64,000 nucleotides of DNA from NCBI GenBank assembly GCA_028751875.1, contig CM054158.1:7748916-7812915 (forward strand). Direction: 5' to 3'. The notes under the pieces were generated by a model that did not search any database, was not told the DNA's origin, and saw only the letters and a list, made by a program, of their open reading frames with translations. The position numbers were made by a program, and so were the translations under genes. Source of the stretch: Rapana venosa (Eukaryota > Mollusca > Gastropoda > Neogastropoda > Muricidae). This document shows positions 22,771 through 35,500 of this stretch, one piece after another (positions within the stretch are counted from its first letter, which is position 1; every line of letters starts with the position of its first letter).

Positions 22771-25700
22771 GTCGGTGAAGGCAGTGTCTTCGTGTACGTA
22801 GGTCTAGGTGTCATATTGACAGGCTAGGACAATGATGTAATCAGAACAAACTCATTCTTGAAGTTGTGAGTTAAGAACAGAGTTGTCGGTTGTGAGGGAA
22901 GGAACGGAGCAGTATGGGCGTGATGTGTAAAAGATGTGCCAGGACAGTGCTACCAGGCAATGTCTTCCTTCTGGAATGTCTGTCAATGCCCAGTAACAGA
23001 ACCACATTTCTGTCAGAATATTTGGTCTGGTGTCAGCTGTGCGTCCTTAATGTTATCATTCTGGTATCTGGGTTAACATGTATAAATAGACATTAGTGCT
23101 AAGTGCCACACACCTTAACTGCTTATTGGAGACTTTTTTTTATACATTTTGTGTCAAAAGTTCAGATCACTTTGCTCACACACTTTCTCCCATCATTTGC
23201 CAAAGGTTTTCACGACAGCATCACATTGTTGTATCAACTGTTCTTTTTCCTCAGTTGGTCTTGAAGCTTGTTGACTTTTGCCAGGCATAAGCAGTTATAT
23301 TGGGTCCTAGGAGTAAAGATTCACAGTGAACTTGTACATACAGGCTTTCTAGTAGTTTGACTTTTTTTCCCTAGAAAATTGATTTATACATATAATTCGC
23401 TGTAACAAAGCTTTCCTTGATTTTTAAACAGATTTGTCTTGCAATCAGTTTATAAGCAGTGGCCATGTTGGAAAACTTGACTTTATTTTCCAATCACTGA
23501 TAGTGATGGTTGGAGAAGAAAGCAGTCACCGAGTGGCCTTGTGAGGAAGAAAGGTAGTCTTGTGCAACAGCAGAGCCCCAGACAGAAGCAGCCGACCTGA
23601 TAAACATTTCCTTGGTGTATGTACAACAGTATGTATGAAGTGTACATGAACCCTGCTCTGTTCTTCTGCATTCCTGAGCTGCTTGCAGCGTTAAACTCCA
23701 CAGGTTTGGACATGTGAGACTTCCCATGCCTGCTTGGTGGTTTTTCTCACCAGTTAGGCAGTCGTTCTCCATTATCCTGGGACTGAAGTGTTCCACATTT
23801 TTTTCTTTTCTTTAAATTTTCCTGCATCAGGTTTTTTGTTTTTTCTTAATACAAAGATTTTTCAGTAAACCTGGAGTGTACATGGCCAGTGTATTGCAAT
23901 CTCCTCTGTAACCTCATGTTGAAAAAAGCAGGGGGGAGGGAGGAAAGCCACGGATACTACAGTGATTGACACCTTTCAGAAAGCCGACATTTCCCCATGT
24001 ATTGCTGCCCCTGCAGACACAAGCACATGAGAAAGGAAGACTCCTCTCCTCCCTCCCTCCCTCTGTCTGTCATTGTCGGTTGGCCAAACAGATCACTGTG
24101 CTATCCGTGTCTGACACGGCAAGATGGATTTTATTTTGCTGTGAACTGTGAGGACTGAAGCTAGCTAGTCAGTGAAAATTGCTTTTCGTCAGGACTCTGG
24201 ATGTTCCAGGTTTTTATGGAGTATTAACCATATCCTTAACCTTGCTGCCTGTTATTAAAGCATTGCTGCAACAAGTCAAAAGTACTCAATGTCACATATC
24301 CTCAAGGTATATTTTTTTGGTGTGCTTTTATATAGTTTGGATTCGGCAGCATAGTATTTGTGCAGGTTATTCAACAGAAATATCTGTATCTTTTGATTGT
24401 TGACGTGAATTCAAGATTCTGTAATGCACAAACTTGGATTTTGTAAAGGCAGAGGAAGATAGAGATCACAGGTCTATGTGTTTATCTCAAAGATAGTAAA
24501 AACTCACCCATAACCTGTCTTTGGCTCTTCTGAGATAGAAACTTAGTGGATATAATGACATTCTGACTTCATTTGAAGTTTTTGAAAATTCCATTTTAGT
24601 ATGTTTGTATTTGTATGTCTCGTTTTATTACCGTGTTTTTTTGCATCTCCTGTTTTTGTATTTTTTAAATTTATGTTTTACACTGAAATTTGTTTGTTTT
24701 CTAAAATGTCCTGTTTAATACCTGCACACTTTAGTTGTTAGCTTTAAAAAGAGTTATGAATGTCTGGATTTCTGTTTTTCTTCTATGTATTCCTTTTGGG
24801 TTAAAAAAATTTTTTTTAAATGATTATTGTGCCGATTTGTTTTGATTTTCTCACCTTGTTTTCACTATCAGGTTAAAAAACACCACCACCACCAAACCCC
24901 ATTGATACAAACCCACACTAGATTTTTAATTTTAAGTTAAGTGGCTACTATGTATCATGTAGCTGTGTCAGTTTTTCAGCTTCTTTTCTATCCCTAGCTG
25001 TTAGTTGGGCTTTAAGCTGTGATTTGTAACAACCAGCATGTATTCAAATCACTTGGTTGTCTCCATTCTCATATTTTGAAAAAAAAAAAAAAGAATTGAC
25101 ACAAGTGAATGTGAAATATGACCATTGTGTTACTGTAGAACATGTATTTTGAAAAAAAAGAAAAGGAAAACAGAATGAAGGTAATGAGGGGAGGGGTTTT
25201 ATTTGTGCTATCAAAGGCGAGTGTTAATGAGCTTTATGTCATGACCTTTGTGGCCGTTTTTTGTTTTGTTTTTTTATGTTAAAACATTATTTGTTGTATC
25301 TGTCACAAACTACCCAAGCATGGATTTCAGCAAAACTCTGCAAACAGTATCCAACTTCATTAAAAAACATTCAATTATTATTATTTAAAAAAACCAGCCA
25401 GAAGCCCATGATGTTGGGCAAATCTCGGGTTTCTTTGTTATTGTCAAGCATGTATTTTTTCAGCGTGTTTACAAACACAAAAAGTGGGCAAGTTCTTATG
25501 TTTGCGATGCAATGCTTGAGGAATGGCCGTGTTCCGTCTCCCTAGCCATGCTGGGCAGTATGTGTGTGCGTGTGGATGGTTATACCGGAACGGTGACAGT
25601 GTCTGCTTAGAGTGAAAACTATGTATTTACCCCCCTTCAGTATTAAAATTCTGAAGTTGTCATCCACAATCGGTTTTTCAGTTGGTGATTTACATGAATG

Positions 25701-25994
25701 AAAATGAATTTTGTAGAGAGGTTGACCCTGTGAAATGTCTGAATTATGTGAGTCCAGAGCTGAGAATGAATGATACCCACTTGTGATTGAAAGATGCGTT
25801 TCTCTTCTCTTCATTCCTTTAACTGCTTAAGCATGTAGTGCCTGGTCTTCTCCTGTGCTTGTCACTCTGCAGGAGGTCTGCCTGCTGGCCTCAGCCCACA
25901 CATTCCAATGACAGAGCAGCTTAAAAAAAAAAGAAGTTTTACAGGATACATGCGAGGTATATTTGCATTTTAATAACCTTTAAAAAAAAAAAAA
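22771..25994. other. AT-rich region, no gene recognised
   Basis: Unique-looking AT-rich sequence with short open frames of no protein-like character. It has the texture of long introns or untranslated regions. No splice-flanked coding segment was found. Confidence 0.5.
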
Positions 25995-26310
25995 ATCCCC
26001 CCGAGGATAATGGAATAAGCACTTATGTGCTTTTTTACATCCAGTCCCCGCGTGTTTCCGGTTTTGTAAATTCTGAAATCTGTTCCCATTGGCACATAAT
26101 GGCCTACTCTTACGAAAAGCGGAACAGGATTTAACGTGTGCGCAAGATGTTCTGCGTACATTCGCACATGGGGCCTCGGTTTATAGTCTCATCTGAAGGA
26201 CTTTTGGGGAGAGTGGAGTCTGCACTGATGTTGACTGTAGGGGAAAATATCCCCTTGAACAGGAATCGAACCCGGGTGGTCTGATCACTAGGCTACCCCA
26301 CCCACCTGAC
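25995..26310 (-). mobile_element. SINE family B, near full length
   Basis: The reversed tail starts GGATAATGGAATAAGCACTT; the body and tRNA-like head follow, ending CACTAGGCTACCCCACCCAC. The head retains a B-box-like GGAATCGAACCCGGG (reversed). Confidence 0.85.
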
Positions 26311-26379
26311 AGGAATGAACGTGCACATGCGATTTGTAGGTGTTTAACAGAAAGGGAATTAGGGTACTGGCGGGTTTGT

Positions 26380-26495
26380 GCTGACCTGGGAGGTCATACC
26401 CCCAACAATTCACCACACATCACTCCAATATCTGAACCCTCAACTTCACGGACCACAGGACTGAAGTCAAGACGTCTTGACCACTCAGTTACAGT
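26380..26495 (-). mobile_element. tRNA-derived SINE head (family D type)
   Basis: The minus strand reads GTAACTGAGTGGTCAAGACG (A-box) and GAGGGTTCAGATATTGG (B-box), then TGACCTCCCAGGTCAGCAC, like the D-family head and first body segment. Confidence 0.65.
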
Positions 26496-26814
26496 GTCTG
26501 CTGACAAGTCACTCTCATGGAGCGCTTTGAGACACACAACACAGTCTGTCATGGGGCAATGAAGAGGCGAGTGTGCCCAGGGCACCCATGCTGGGTGGTG
26601 CAACATCATTTCAGTATTTCCGTACAGTTTCTGACATGTAATATATGCACTCGTTCTGTTCTCTTTCTTACAAGACACATATTTCATTAAAAACTGTAAA
26701 TTTATTTTTAATGTAGCAAAACTATACAAATTCACAAGAAACGGTCTATTGGAGTCCAGCAGATCTTGAAAGTGTTGGTAACTGAATTCTTTGATTAATA
26801 ACAGAGAAAGAGGC

Positions 26815-29486
26815 CATCAATTACTGTCCATTTATTAACATAATTACAGCAATATACAGGAAAGGACTAACTAGAAAAGTAAAAGAAAAAACCCAACAAA
26901 CCCAAAATCTCTAAATGTAACTAAACACTTTGAGAACTACAATACGCATTGATTAATTGATGCATTCCCTGTGTACAGCCATGGGAACCCTCTACACACA
27001 CAGTTTTGGCAAAGAAAACGCAGGTATGTAATCTCTTGAAAACAACACACATTTTGATCTATACAGGCTGCTGTTTTTCACAGGTGAGCATTTCCTATTA
27101 AAACATAAAATGTTGATCATGTTTGCTCTGTGTTTCTGAAGTTAAAATGTTGCCATCTAAATATCTCTAGAAAGCTTTACAGAAGGAGAGTGCATCTATT
27201 TAAGTCACCTTCGACACTGATTCACTTGTCTATTTATACTGATATGACTGTAGGCAGTTGAACATACATGCACAAATTGCACTTATACCATAACACTCCA
27301 AACTTCCACTACATAAATGGATGTTCTAAAATAAGCAGAAAATCTATACAAATCTTATTAAGTATTTGCTATGCAGTCTAGCTGCAAAAATACAGCAACA
27401 GCTAAGTTTTGGCACCTGGTATGTATAGGACCATAATTATTTCCTTTAGCTAATTATTTCCTTTAGCTAACTACAAACTACTCTTTCTCCAGATATTTAC
27501 AACTGCTTTTTCTGTCGCAACGGTACAACATGATGTATATACATTTGCTGACCTTTTAAAAAAACACACCCAGATAGAACAGTTTTCTTCACATATCTAC
27601 ATAGGCAAACTTAAAAAAATTGTGATTGATTACATTTTAATAAAGTTTTTGAACAGTGACACTATTACGGTTATGACTATTAGACTTCAGAGCTTTTTAC
27701 ATTTCTCTTGGCAAAAGAAAATCTTCATAATCACGCTGATCGATGTAGGTTTCCTCTCTCTTTTATCAAAAAATAAGATGTATTTTTCAGTCTAAGTGTT
27801 TTGACAAAAGTAAACACAGTAAACAAGCAGGCAAAAACACAAAATCTCCAGCAATTCAACACATGAATAAAACAAATCAGCACCTGAAATTCAAAGCATG
27901 CAGTAGTACAATACTGTTCATGGAACGCATCACATTCAGAAAAAGACGACTCAAACACATCACTTCGCTAAGGTAATCCTCCATGCACAGCAAGCCAGTG
28001 ATGACTATCGATCTTCATTTCTCTCACTGGTCAGTAATACACATCTTTTCTAATTAAAATTTGAAATAAAAAGCCAACTGCATGGAAAAGGATGGGGAGG
28101 GGGGAATAATACACACACACACACATATAGAAAAAATTTTCAATATCAACCTTTTCATCTTTGCTCAAAAGTTTGTGATTTAAAAGAACTTGGACTAATG
28201 TGCTCATATCTCAACATCCACAAACATTTGCTATCATAATTATGTATAAACAAAAAATATCAAACATGTGACTTTTGTAACAGTGCATACAAAAGAGATC
28301 AGTGGAATCTCTTGAATTACATTGAAATCAAACAATACATCCTGAAGTAGATGGTGCACAATAACTTAACATGTTAATGATTTACATGCCATCATAGAAC
28401 ACTGGCACATTGCAACAGCTTTCTCTTTTCAAAGCAGCCTACTTGCCAACTGCTGTCGATTCATACACGTCTGCACAAGCTATCTGCTCCGTTAGTGGTT
28501 GTTTTTTTCACCCTGAAGTACATCAAAGTGATCCTTTCAGAATTTTCTTTCCTGATACTGTGAACGAATATATTCCAGCATCCTTTCCCTAACAGGCTTC
28601 ATTACACACAAAGTAATAAATAACATGGCAATTCTAAATACACAAAAAATCGAGAGAAAAAAGTTAATCTGAACGGGAGCGAGGAGCAAATGCAGCGACA
28701 CTTGTTCTCTCTACATTCAAATACTGCAATTTCACGTACCACATTTCAGCTACGAACAAAGACGTTAATGTTGCTCACTGCAGCAGTAGACCTCAACTCC
28801 TCTATGTTCAGACACACTTTGATATACCCTGTCAAGCCACCCACTGAACTACAGAACAGAGAATCCTGTGGCAGTGAAGACAAAGACTCTACAGTTCCAT
28901 CTATCCTTCAATGACCATCTCTACTTTTGATGCCTTCAACAACAATTCAGCCATGCTCACCAACTGCTACATTTGATTGTATGCAAAATATCGAAGTACA
29001 AGCTCTAGTGTGCAGCACAGCAGATCCATTCCACAATCTATTAATTAAGTAGATAAACATGACCACATGCATTTTGACGGTGACTACTGACCACATGTTT
29101 GATGACATATTGCTTTCTTTTATATATTTTTTAAAAAACATTTAAAAATCTACATGAAAGAAGGCCAAAAGCTCTGTTCTGGAAAGCGATCCACTGGTTT
29201 GACTGAGGAGGTATTTCCAAAATCAGCCTTTTTTCCCCCTTACACTTTCCTTTTATACATCCATGTACACTGCACACACTCTGCACCAAGTTGCTGACAC
29301 ACAAGTACACTTTTGAAACAGTAAGTAGGCTAAGTGTTGGCAATGATGTGACTCCTAGTGTCCCTGCACACAGCACACCCTAAACCACACAAGTCTGTCT
29401 CTTTGGTCTCTGGTATGACTGTTCGAGTATCTGATGTAAGCAGTTTTGCCCCGATTAAAGGACGGAGGTGGGGGAAGAGAGGCAAG
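26815..29486 (-). other. Probable 3' UTR of calumenin
   Basis: About 2.7 kb of AT-rich, repeat-poor sequence lies downstream of the calumenin stop on the coding strand, with no coding potential. The 3' end is placed at a minus-strand AATAAA (26831-26836), followed by a T-rich stretch. Earlier ends are possible. A 20-bp direct duplication (AATTATTTCCTTTAGCTA) lies at 27436-27470. Confidence 0.45.
26831..26836 (-). terminator. Candidate polyadenylation signal for calumenin
   Basis: AATAAA on the minus strand (TTTATT as given), with a T-rich segment shortly downstream. It was chosen because sequence character changes to SINE-rich beyond it; other signals cannot be excluded. Confidence 0.35.
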
Positions 29487-29591
29487 CTAAAATTCGTCGT
29501 GTCGTGTTAGAGCCTCCCCAAAGTCTGTGGCCTGGCTGCCTACAAACAGATCGTATTTCTCCAGGATCTCCTCGTGACTCAGCTTCCCATC
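29487..29591 (-). CDS. CALU: Calumenin exon 8: completion of EF-hand 6 and HDEF
   Basis: Acceptor TATTTTTCAG; peptide [20 protein letters not shown] then [14 protein letters not shown] and stop TAG. It completes the sixth EF loop, whose first residues come from exon 7A (DADK) or 7B (DGDK). Confidence 0.96.
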   Translation of the reverse strand, partial: DGKLSHEEILEKYDLFVGSQATDFGEALTRHDEF

Positions 29592-32500
29592 CTGAAAAAT
29601 ACATAATCAGGTGTAAGACAAAGAAAGACACAACAATGTCATAAAAAGAATAATCCAGTCAATGCAGGGTTCATACAGACTTGGTGGAAACAAATTTAGG
29701 GCCTTTTTAGGGCTTTTTAAGGGCAATTATTTCCAAATTTAGGGCCTAGCCGCAGGGTATCAAAGTATATTTTATCAACCTGTGTATACATTTACTTTGA
29801 TAAACTAATCTCAAACTCATGTAGGAAAGTCTCCTTGTCTAAAACTGCATGTTGGATTTTGACACAAATTCAAGCTAAGTTCTAGAATAGAATGTCTTTC
29901 AACCATAGATACCACAATGAATTAAAATCCTCACAGTAAAACTTCAAGTCATGGTGTGATGAAAGTCTCCATGTCTTCAAATACCAAGCAAAGTGAAAAC
30001 TGAAATAACTGTGTCGGATTTGAAGATGTTTTTCACAAACAACTACCTAAGTGAACTCAAGATACTATCCTCAAACTTCATCTGATGTGAACTAAGTCTC
30101 CTTGCCTTATCAAAGATGCAGATGGTTACCAGGTACTAGAACTAGTAATAACAATACTCTCACACAGTCACAGCGCCTCTTCCAAATTCTGCTCCTTTAT
30201 TTCAATCTCATACATGCGTAGATGCAGGCAATCACACACACACACATACACACTCATCCACGCACGAGAGAGAGAGAGAGAGAGAGAGGTTGCTGGACGC
30301 AAGTTCTCTTCACTATGCATACATGTGCAAGTCCTGTAACACTGGCTTGAAAAGGATGCCTACACTCTCACTATAGCCTAGTTGTTTGTTTTTTAAAACA
30401 AGAATCTTCAAATCAAGTCTGCCAATAAGCTGCGAATAATATGCAAAGTGCTGGCATTTCTGACTTGCCTTATGAACTGGATTCGTTTCTGTATGCGTTC
30501 TGCAGGAAATCTGTAGGGTCATCTCCTCAAATCCAGAATAGATCTGGTTACAGGTTTTATTGTTTTCCCAATCTCAAACGTAACTGTTTCATTGACTGCC
30601 ATTTTGTAAACTGTGCATGCACAGAGGAGAAAGAATAGCTATTCACAGCGCAGCTGTGCTAACAGTGAAAAATCTCGTAGAGAACTGTAGCGCAGTAAAC
30701 AGAAAACTTTTTTTTTTGGACTCGTGATCGCAGTTCCATAGTTTAACATCATTTTCCTAACAAATTACGGACATACCGTACGGGGCAGGTAGTCCTGCAC
30801 ATGTAAAAAAAAAAATTGGTGAAAACAAAGCGATCTGCTCTTCCAATGGAAGCAAATTACCTCCCTTGGCAAAACAGGCAGCGCAACATGAATAGCAGAC
30901 GACAGGCATTCTATCAGTGATATCAGGATCTTAGGACACCCTTCTTGCTTTCATTTCTCATAAGTTTTATTTTGTATATTTGTTTAATCTACATTTCAAC
31001 AAAAACTTTCACTCATGATTCCCCTTTTTAGAGCTTTTTAGGGCCTCCAAGGCTGTATGTCTCAATTTTAGGGCTTTTTAGGGGCCTTAAATGGGCTCTT
31101 CAAAAATCAGGGCCTTTTAGGGCTTTTTAAGATCTGTACGAACCCTGCAATGTGCCTCAATACTAAACATGTCATGACAAAGGTGATGATAGAATAAAGT
31201 CAATCTGCCACAGCGTAATCATATGATAAACATACAGAATTCAACTCGTTTTTCAATGAACAATGCAATCTGCAAATCCCCTCCATGCTGGAACACTCTG
31301 CAAACCAAATATCATTTTTACTTCATACAGGAGTCTGAATACTAACAAGTTGTTAAGCATGACTATTATCTTTCTATATCATGTGTTGCTTACAATAATC
31401 TGTGTCTGTGGGGTTTTCTTTGTTTTGAAAAGCAAGAAAATATACAGTTCTTGATCAGTTTCTTGGTTTCCTTCTTTTTAAAAAAAATTATGGAGTTGAC
31501 TTGATTGCTATGGCTCTGACTTGATATCTCCCCTTATCCTGGAAGCGTCACAGGGACAGTGTGTTTAGAGTTTTTCAGGCAGGCAGTGTAGGCTGCTACC
31601 ATGGCCAAGTTCAACCTAGCAGCTCTCACCCTCCAAGTAACATGGTGCAAGCTGAGTACATCTGCCTCATCCATCCAACTGGCCATAACTGGTCTACTCT
31701 ACTTTATTCATTCTTTTATTCTGAGGATAATGGAATAAGCACTCATGTTCTTTTTGTACCCAGTCCCCCTATGCATGCAGTTCTGTCAATTTTGTCATCC
31801 ATTCCCATACAATGGCCTGCCTTTTCGAAAAGCTTTTGAAAGGTGGATGGGATTTCAACGTGCGCACAAAGAGGGTCTACAAGCATATGTATATGGGATG
31901 CAGGCAGATTCAAGTCTTATCAGAAGTATTTTCAGGGAAAAATCTTGGGCAGACAATTAAGCAGACTCGTACCTGTACCTTCCCTCAACGATCTATCACC
32001 ATACTTTCTGTGATCAGAAGTTTTCATTTTCTCCTTCTCCTCTAAGAGAAAGCAGGATGTTGCATGTCTAGTGCAGCCAGCTCCACAGCACAGGCTGGAG
32101 TGGACAGTGAGGATAATGTCATTGGTTCAGGCTGATATGCTGAATGCCCTCTCTTCTCCTTTGGTCCTTCACCTGTTCCTATTCTAAGGTATAATTTGCC
32201 TGGAAGCCAAAAGCGAAAGATGTAACAATCAACACGTACATACATACAATCACCATGCACTCACACAATGCGGGATGGACGATGAGGGATGAAATATACA
32301 GGGTTAGCAGGAACACAAACTACTTGCTACACATGAAACATGTCAGAACTGTATGGGATTCATATTCTCCTCCTTTGAAACAGACGTGATGTTTTTTGTG
32401 CTCTTCATTTGCTGTGACTGCTTGCTTCTATTTTCTGTTACCATTCCTCTTTTAAAAAGAATATGACTGAAATATTTGGCCCTTATTCATGGTTGCTAAA

Positions 32501-35500
32501 AATACAGTTATACTTAAAAAAAAAAAAAATCCATCACAAAATTATCAATACCAAATCCTTTGTTACTTGATGCAATTCTCATAGTCCTGTTGTAGCTTTC
32601 TGAAATGTATCACAGTTATGCAAGTCTTTTTTACAACTGTAATCCATTTCTCCGTCCCATGAAAAAGTGGACTGATATTATTTACCAACTTCCTTCATTC
32701 CCACGACTTAACCCCCCAACGAAAAAGTCAAATCGGAAAGGCACTGCTTCTCTGGGTTAATTAATTAACCTCATGCTCTGAACACAAGCCGGCAAGCAGA
32801 AATACTTGGCATGCTGAGAAAAAGACAGTGTCTGCGTCCACATTTTCTGAACAAAGGAGGAGAGTACAAACCTTATCCCCATCGCCTTCATAAATGAGAT
32901 GTTTAGCTTCTGCCCTGGCATGATCGAAATTGTCCGGCAGAATCCAGCGCTTGACCTCTGCCCTGTCCAACTTCCCATCCTTGTTCTGATCTCTGTAAGT
33001 GTCAAACTGCTTGCGCTCGCTTTTCACCCAATCTGGCTCCTCTTCAGCATTCTCTCTGTTGGGCCACAGGTCAGCTGCAGTGTCAGGGAAGAAAAACAAA
33101 GCGCACATGAATAAATAAAAGAAGGAGAAATAAACGTGATAGTGTGATGTGAAAAAAATCAAACAGATACAGTCAAGTGATGCAGAAAGCACTCTTGTTT
33201 TGTAATGCAGTTTTCCTTTTCCTGTGTACAAAGACCTCTCCACAGAGGCTGGTTACTTTTTTTTTTTCTATTAAAAGCTGAAAACATTTTGATAAAGCTG
33301 GGGTGCTTTCCTGTACACACTTGCCTGTCACTGTTTGATTTGACATCATCTCTACAAACCACAAACCTTATCTGCATCTGAGTCAGATAAAAGATGTTTG
33401 GCTTCTGCTGAGCTGTGGTCATAATCTTCAGGAATGATCCAGTCTCGAACTTCATTTTGGTCCAGTTTCCCATCACCGTTCTTGTCACGGAACTGGCGGA
33501 ACTGGTCTCTCTCACTCACCACCCAATCAGGTTCACCATGTTCATCTTTCTCGTCATCATCGTCTTCATCATCATCATCGTCGTCGTCATCACCCCATAT
33601 GTCAGCTGTAGGACATGATTGGTCACACCTGCATTTTCACCTTTAGCACAATCATTATCTACCTGAAAAGTTTTTGGCTTGGCTTACCAGTTTCCTAGCA
33701 ACAGACATTGTGTGTTGAAAATATTCCTGTCAAGTCTCATTCCTTCTGTAATTCAATCAGACAAATGAATGCAACAATCTATTTCACAGCGATTCATTGA
33801 TGTTGGCTGTCAGGCCTTGCACTTCAGTCAGGACTGCTCATAATAATTATTTCATTACAAACAACAGTCCCCAGTTGACAAAAATAACTTTCCTGGTAAT
33901 TTGTATGAATGATCGATCCATTTTTCACATAAAAAAAGAATGATGCTAGTTTCTGTCAGAATGACAAGAGACATTCATCAATTTTGCCCAATCTTCTGAC
34001 TGAAAGAATAAACTAAATATACACTGCTTTTAGATGACCTATTCTTGCTTTGTGGGTCTTACAGAACCCAGCCTTTCATACTTTGTACAGAAGAAAAATA
34101 CACCGATGCCTCCATCTCTATGCTATGGGTTTTAAAAACCCACACACTGTATGAAATAAAAATGTTGATGCTCACAGATCTGGATTTTCTACATCACATC
34201 ACATATATGTTTGGTTGACAACACTCCTTCTTCTTCATTGAACACTCGGACAGTAACAATGGTTGTCCATCATACCAGCGAAAATGCACTGCGCTGCCAT
34301 TAAACGCCTGACCACACAGGCCCACCACATCCAACTTCAGCATGGGAGAGAACTGTTATCCATTTACTCTTTCAGAAAAAGGGCGGAATGGACCAAAAAG
34401 GCAGAAAAAAGACAAGAAGCTAAGTTATCTTCATTAATGCCACTTACCAATATACTCTTCCAAATCGATCAGCCCATCTTTATCTTTGTCAATGTCTTCA
34501 ATAGTTTCCTGCACATGCAAACAAACAGCATGGCATGACACTCTAGTTTCTTCATAACTCACTACAGACACTGATACAATGAAATTGCTACCACTTCCTT
34601 CTGACATCTACATAAGCTCTCAGATCAAAACAGTATTTCAATCTTTTTTTTAAATGACAGCAAAATAAATGAAAAAAATGCATAAAAACCAACAAAGTAA
34701 AGTAAAAAATGTTAATGGCCAGAAAAGTAAAGTTACAATTACTTAGCAAATACCAGAAAAAAACACCAATTCCTATCTTAATAAAATACTGATTCATAGT
34801 GAACTTAAAAACTACGGCATTACGAATCAGACAATATGCTGTTTACGTGTTTCTGGACTTATCCTGTTCAGAAAATTACAAATTTATATTATCTTCATAA
34901 ACAAATTACTTAAACGAACTGACCAAGAAAGAGCTTCTCAACCCTGGCAATTTTAATCCAAGATCTTAACTCCCTGGGAAAGGTATTCAGAATGTTTATG
35001 ACAATGGTAAGCAACTACTCCTTAACCTTTCAACTCATATATGCTGTCCTGTGATTCTATAGCACGGACTGGCAACTCCTCTGCCCTTTCCTACTTCCCC
35101 CTCCATCCTTCCTGAATATTCTAGATTCTGCATCTTTCTTAGCTGTAGCCGGCCCAGGAGATACATTTTCACTATTTTTACATGTAGACTGTGTATTCAT
35201 GCCTGCCCCTCACCATAACAACAATATCACGCATGTGTTCTGCATCCTCAGGGTGAAGGAAGTCCATGAACTCTTCTTTCCCAAGTTTGCCATCTCTGTT
35301 TTTGTCAGCCTTGTTCCAGCGTCTCTGGTCACGGTTGATCATGTCAGCATAAGCTTCTGTTCTAGAACCTTTCACATTGGGATCTGAAAAAATAATTCTC
35401 CATGTCACTTGTGGAGCAAGCAAACAACTTAGAGATATGTACAGTATATTGACTGCATTCTTCTTCTTTGTCGAACACTCAGACAGCAACTATTGTTGTC

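Noticed and set aside
33434..33646. Ser-rich plus-strand frame opposite calumenin exon 7A.
   Set aside because: It is the antisense of the Asp/Glu triplet run.
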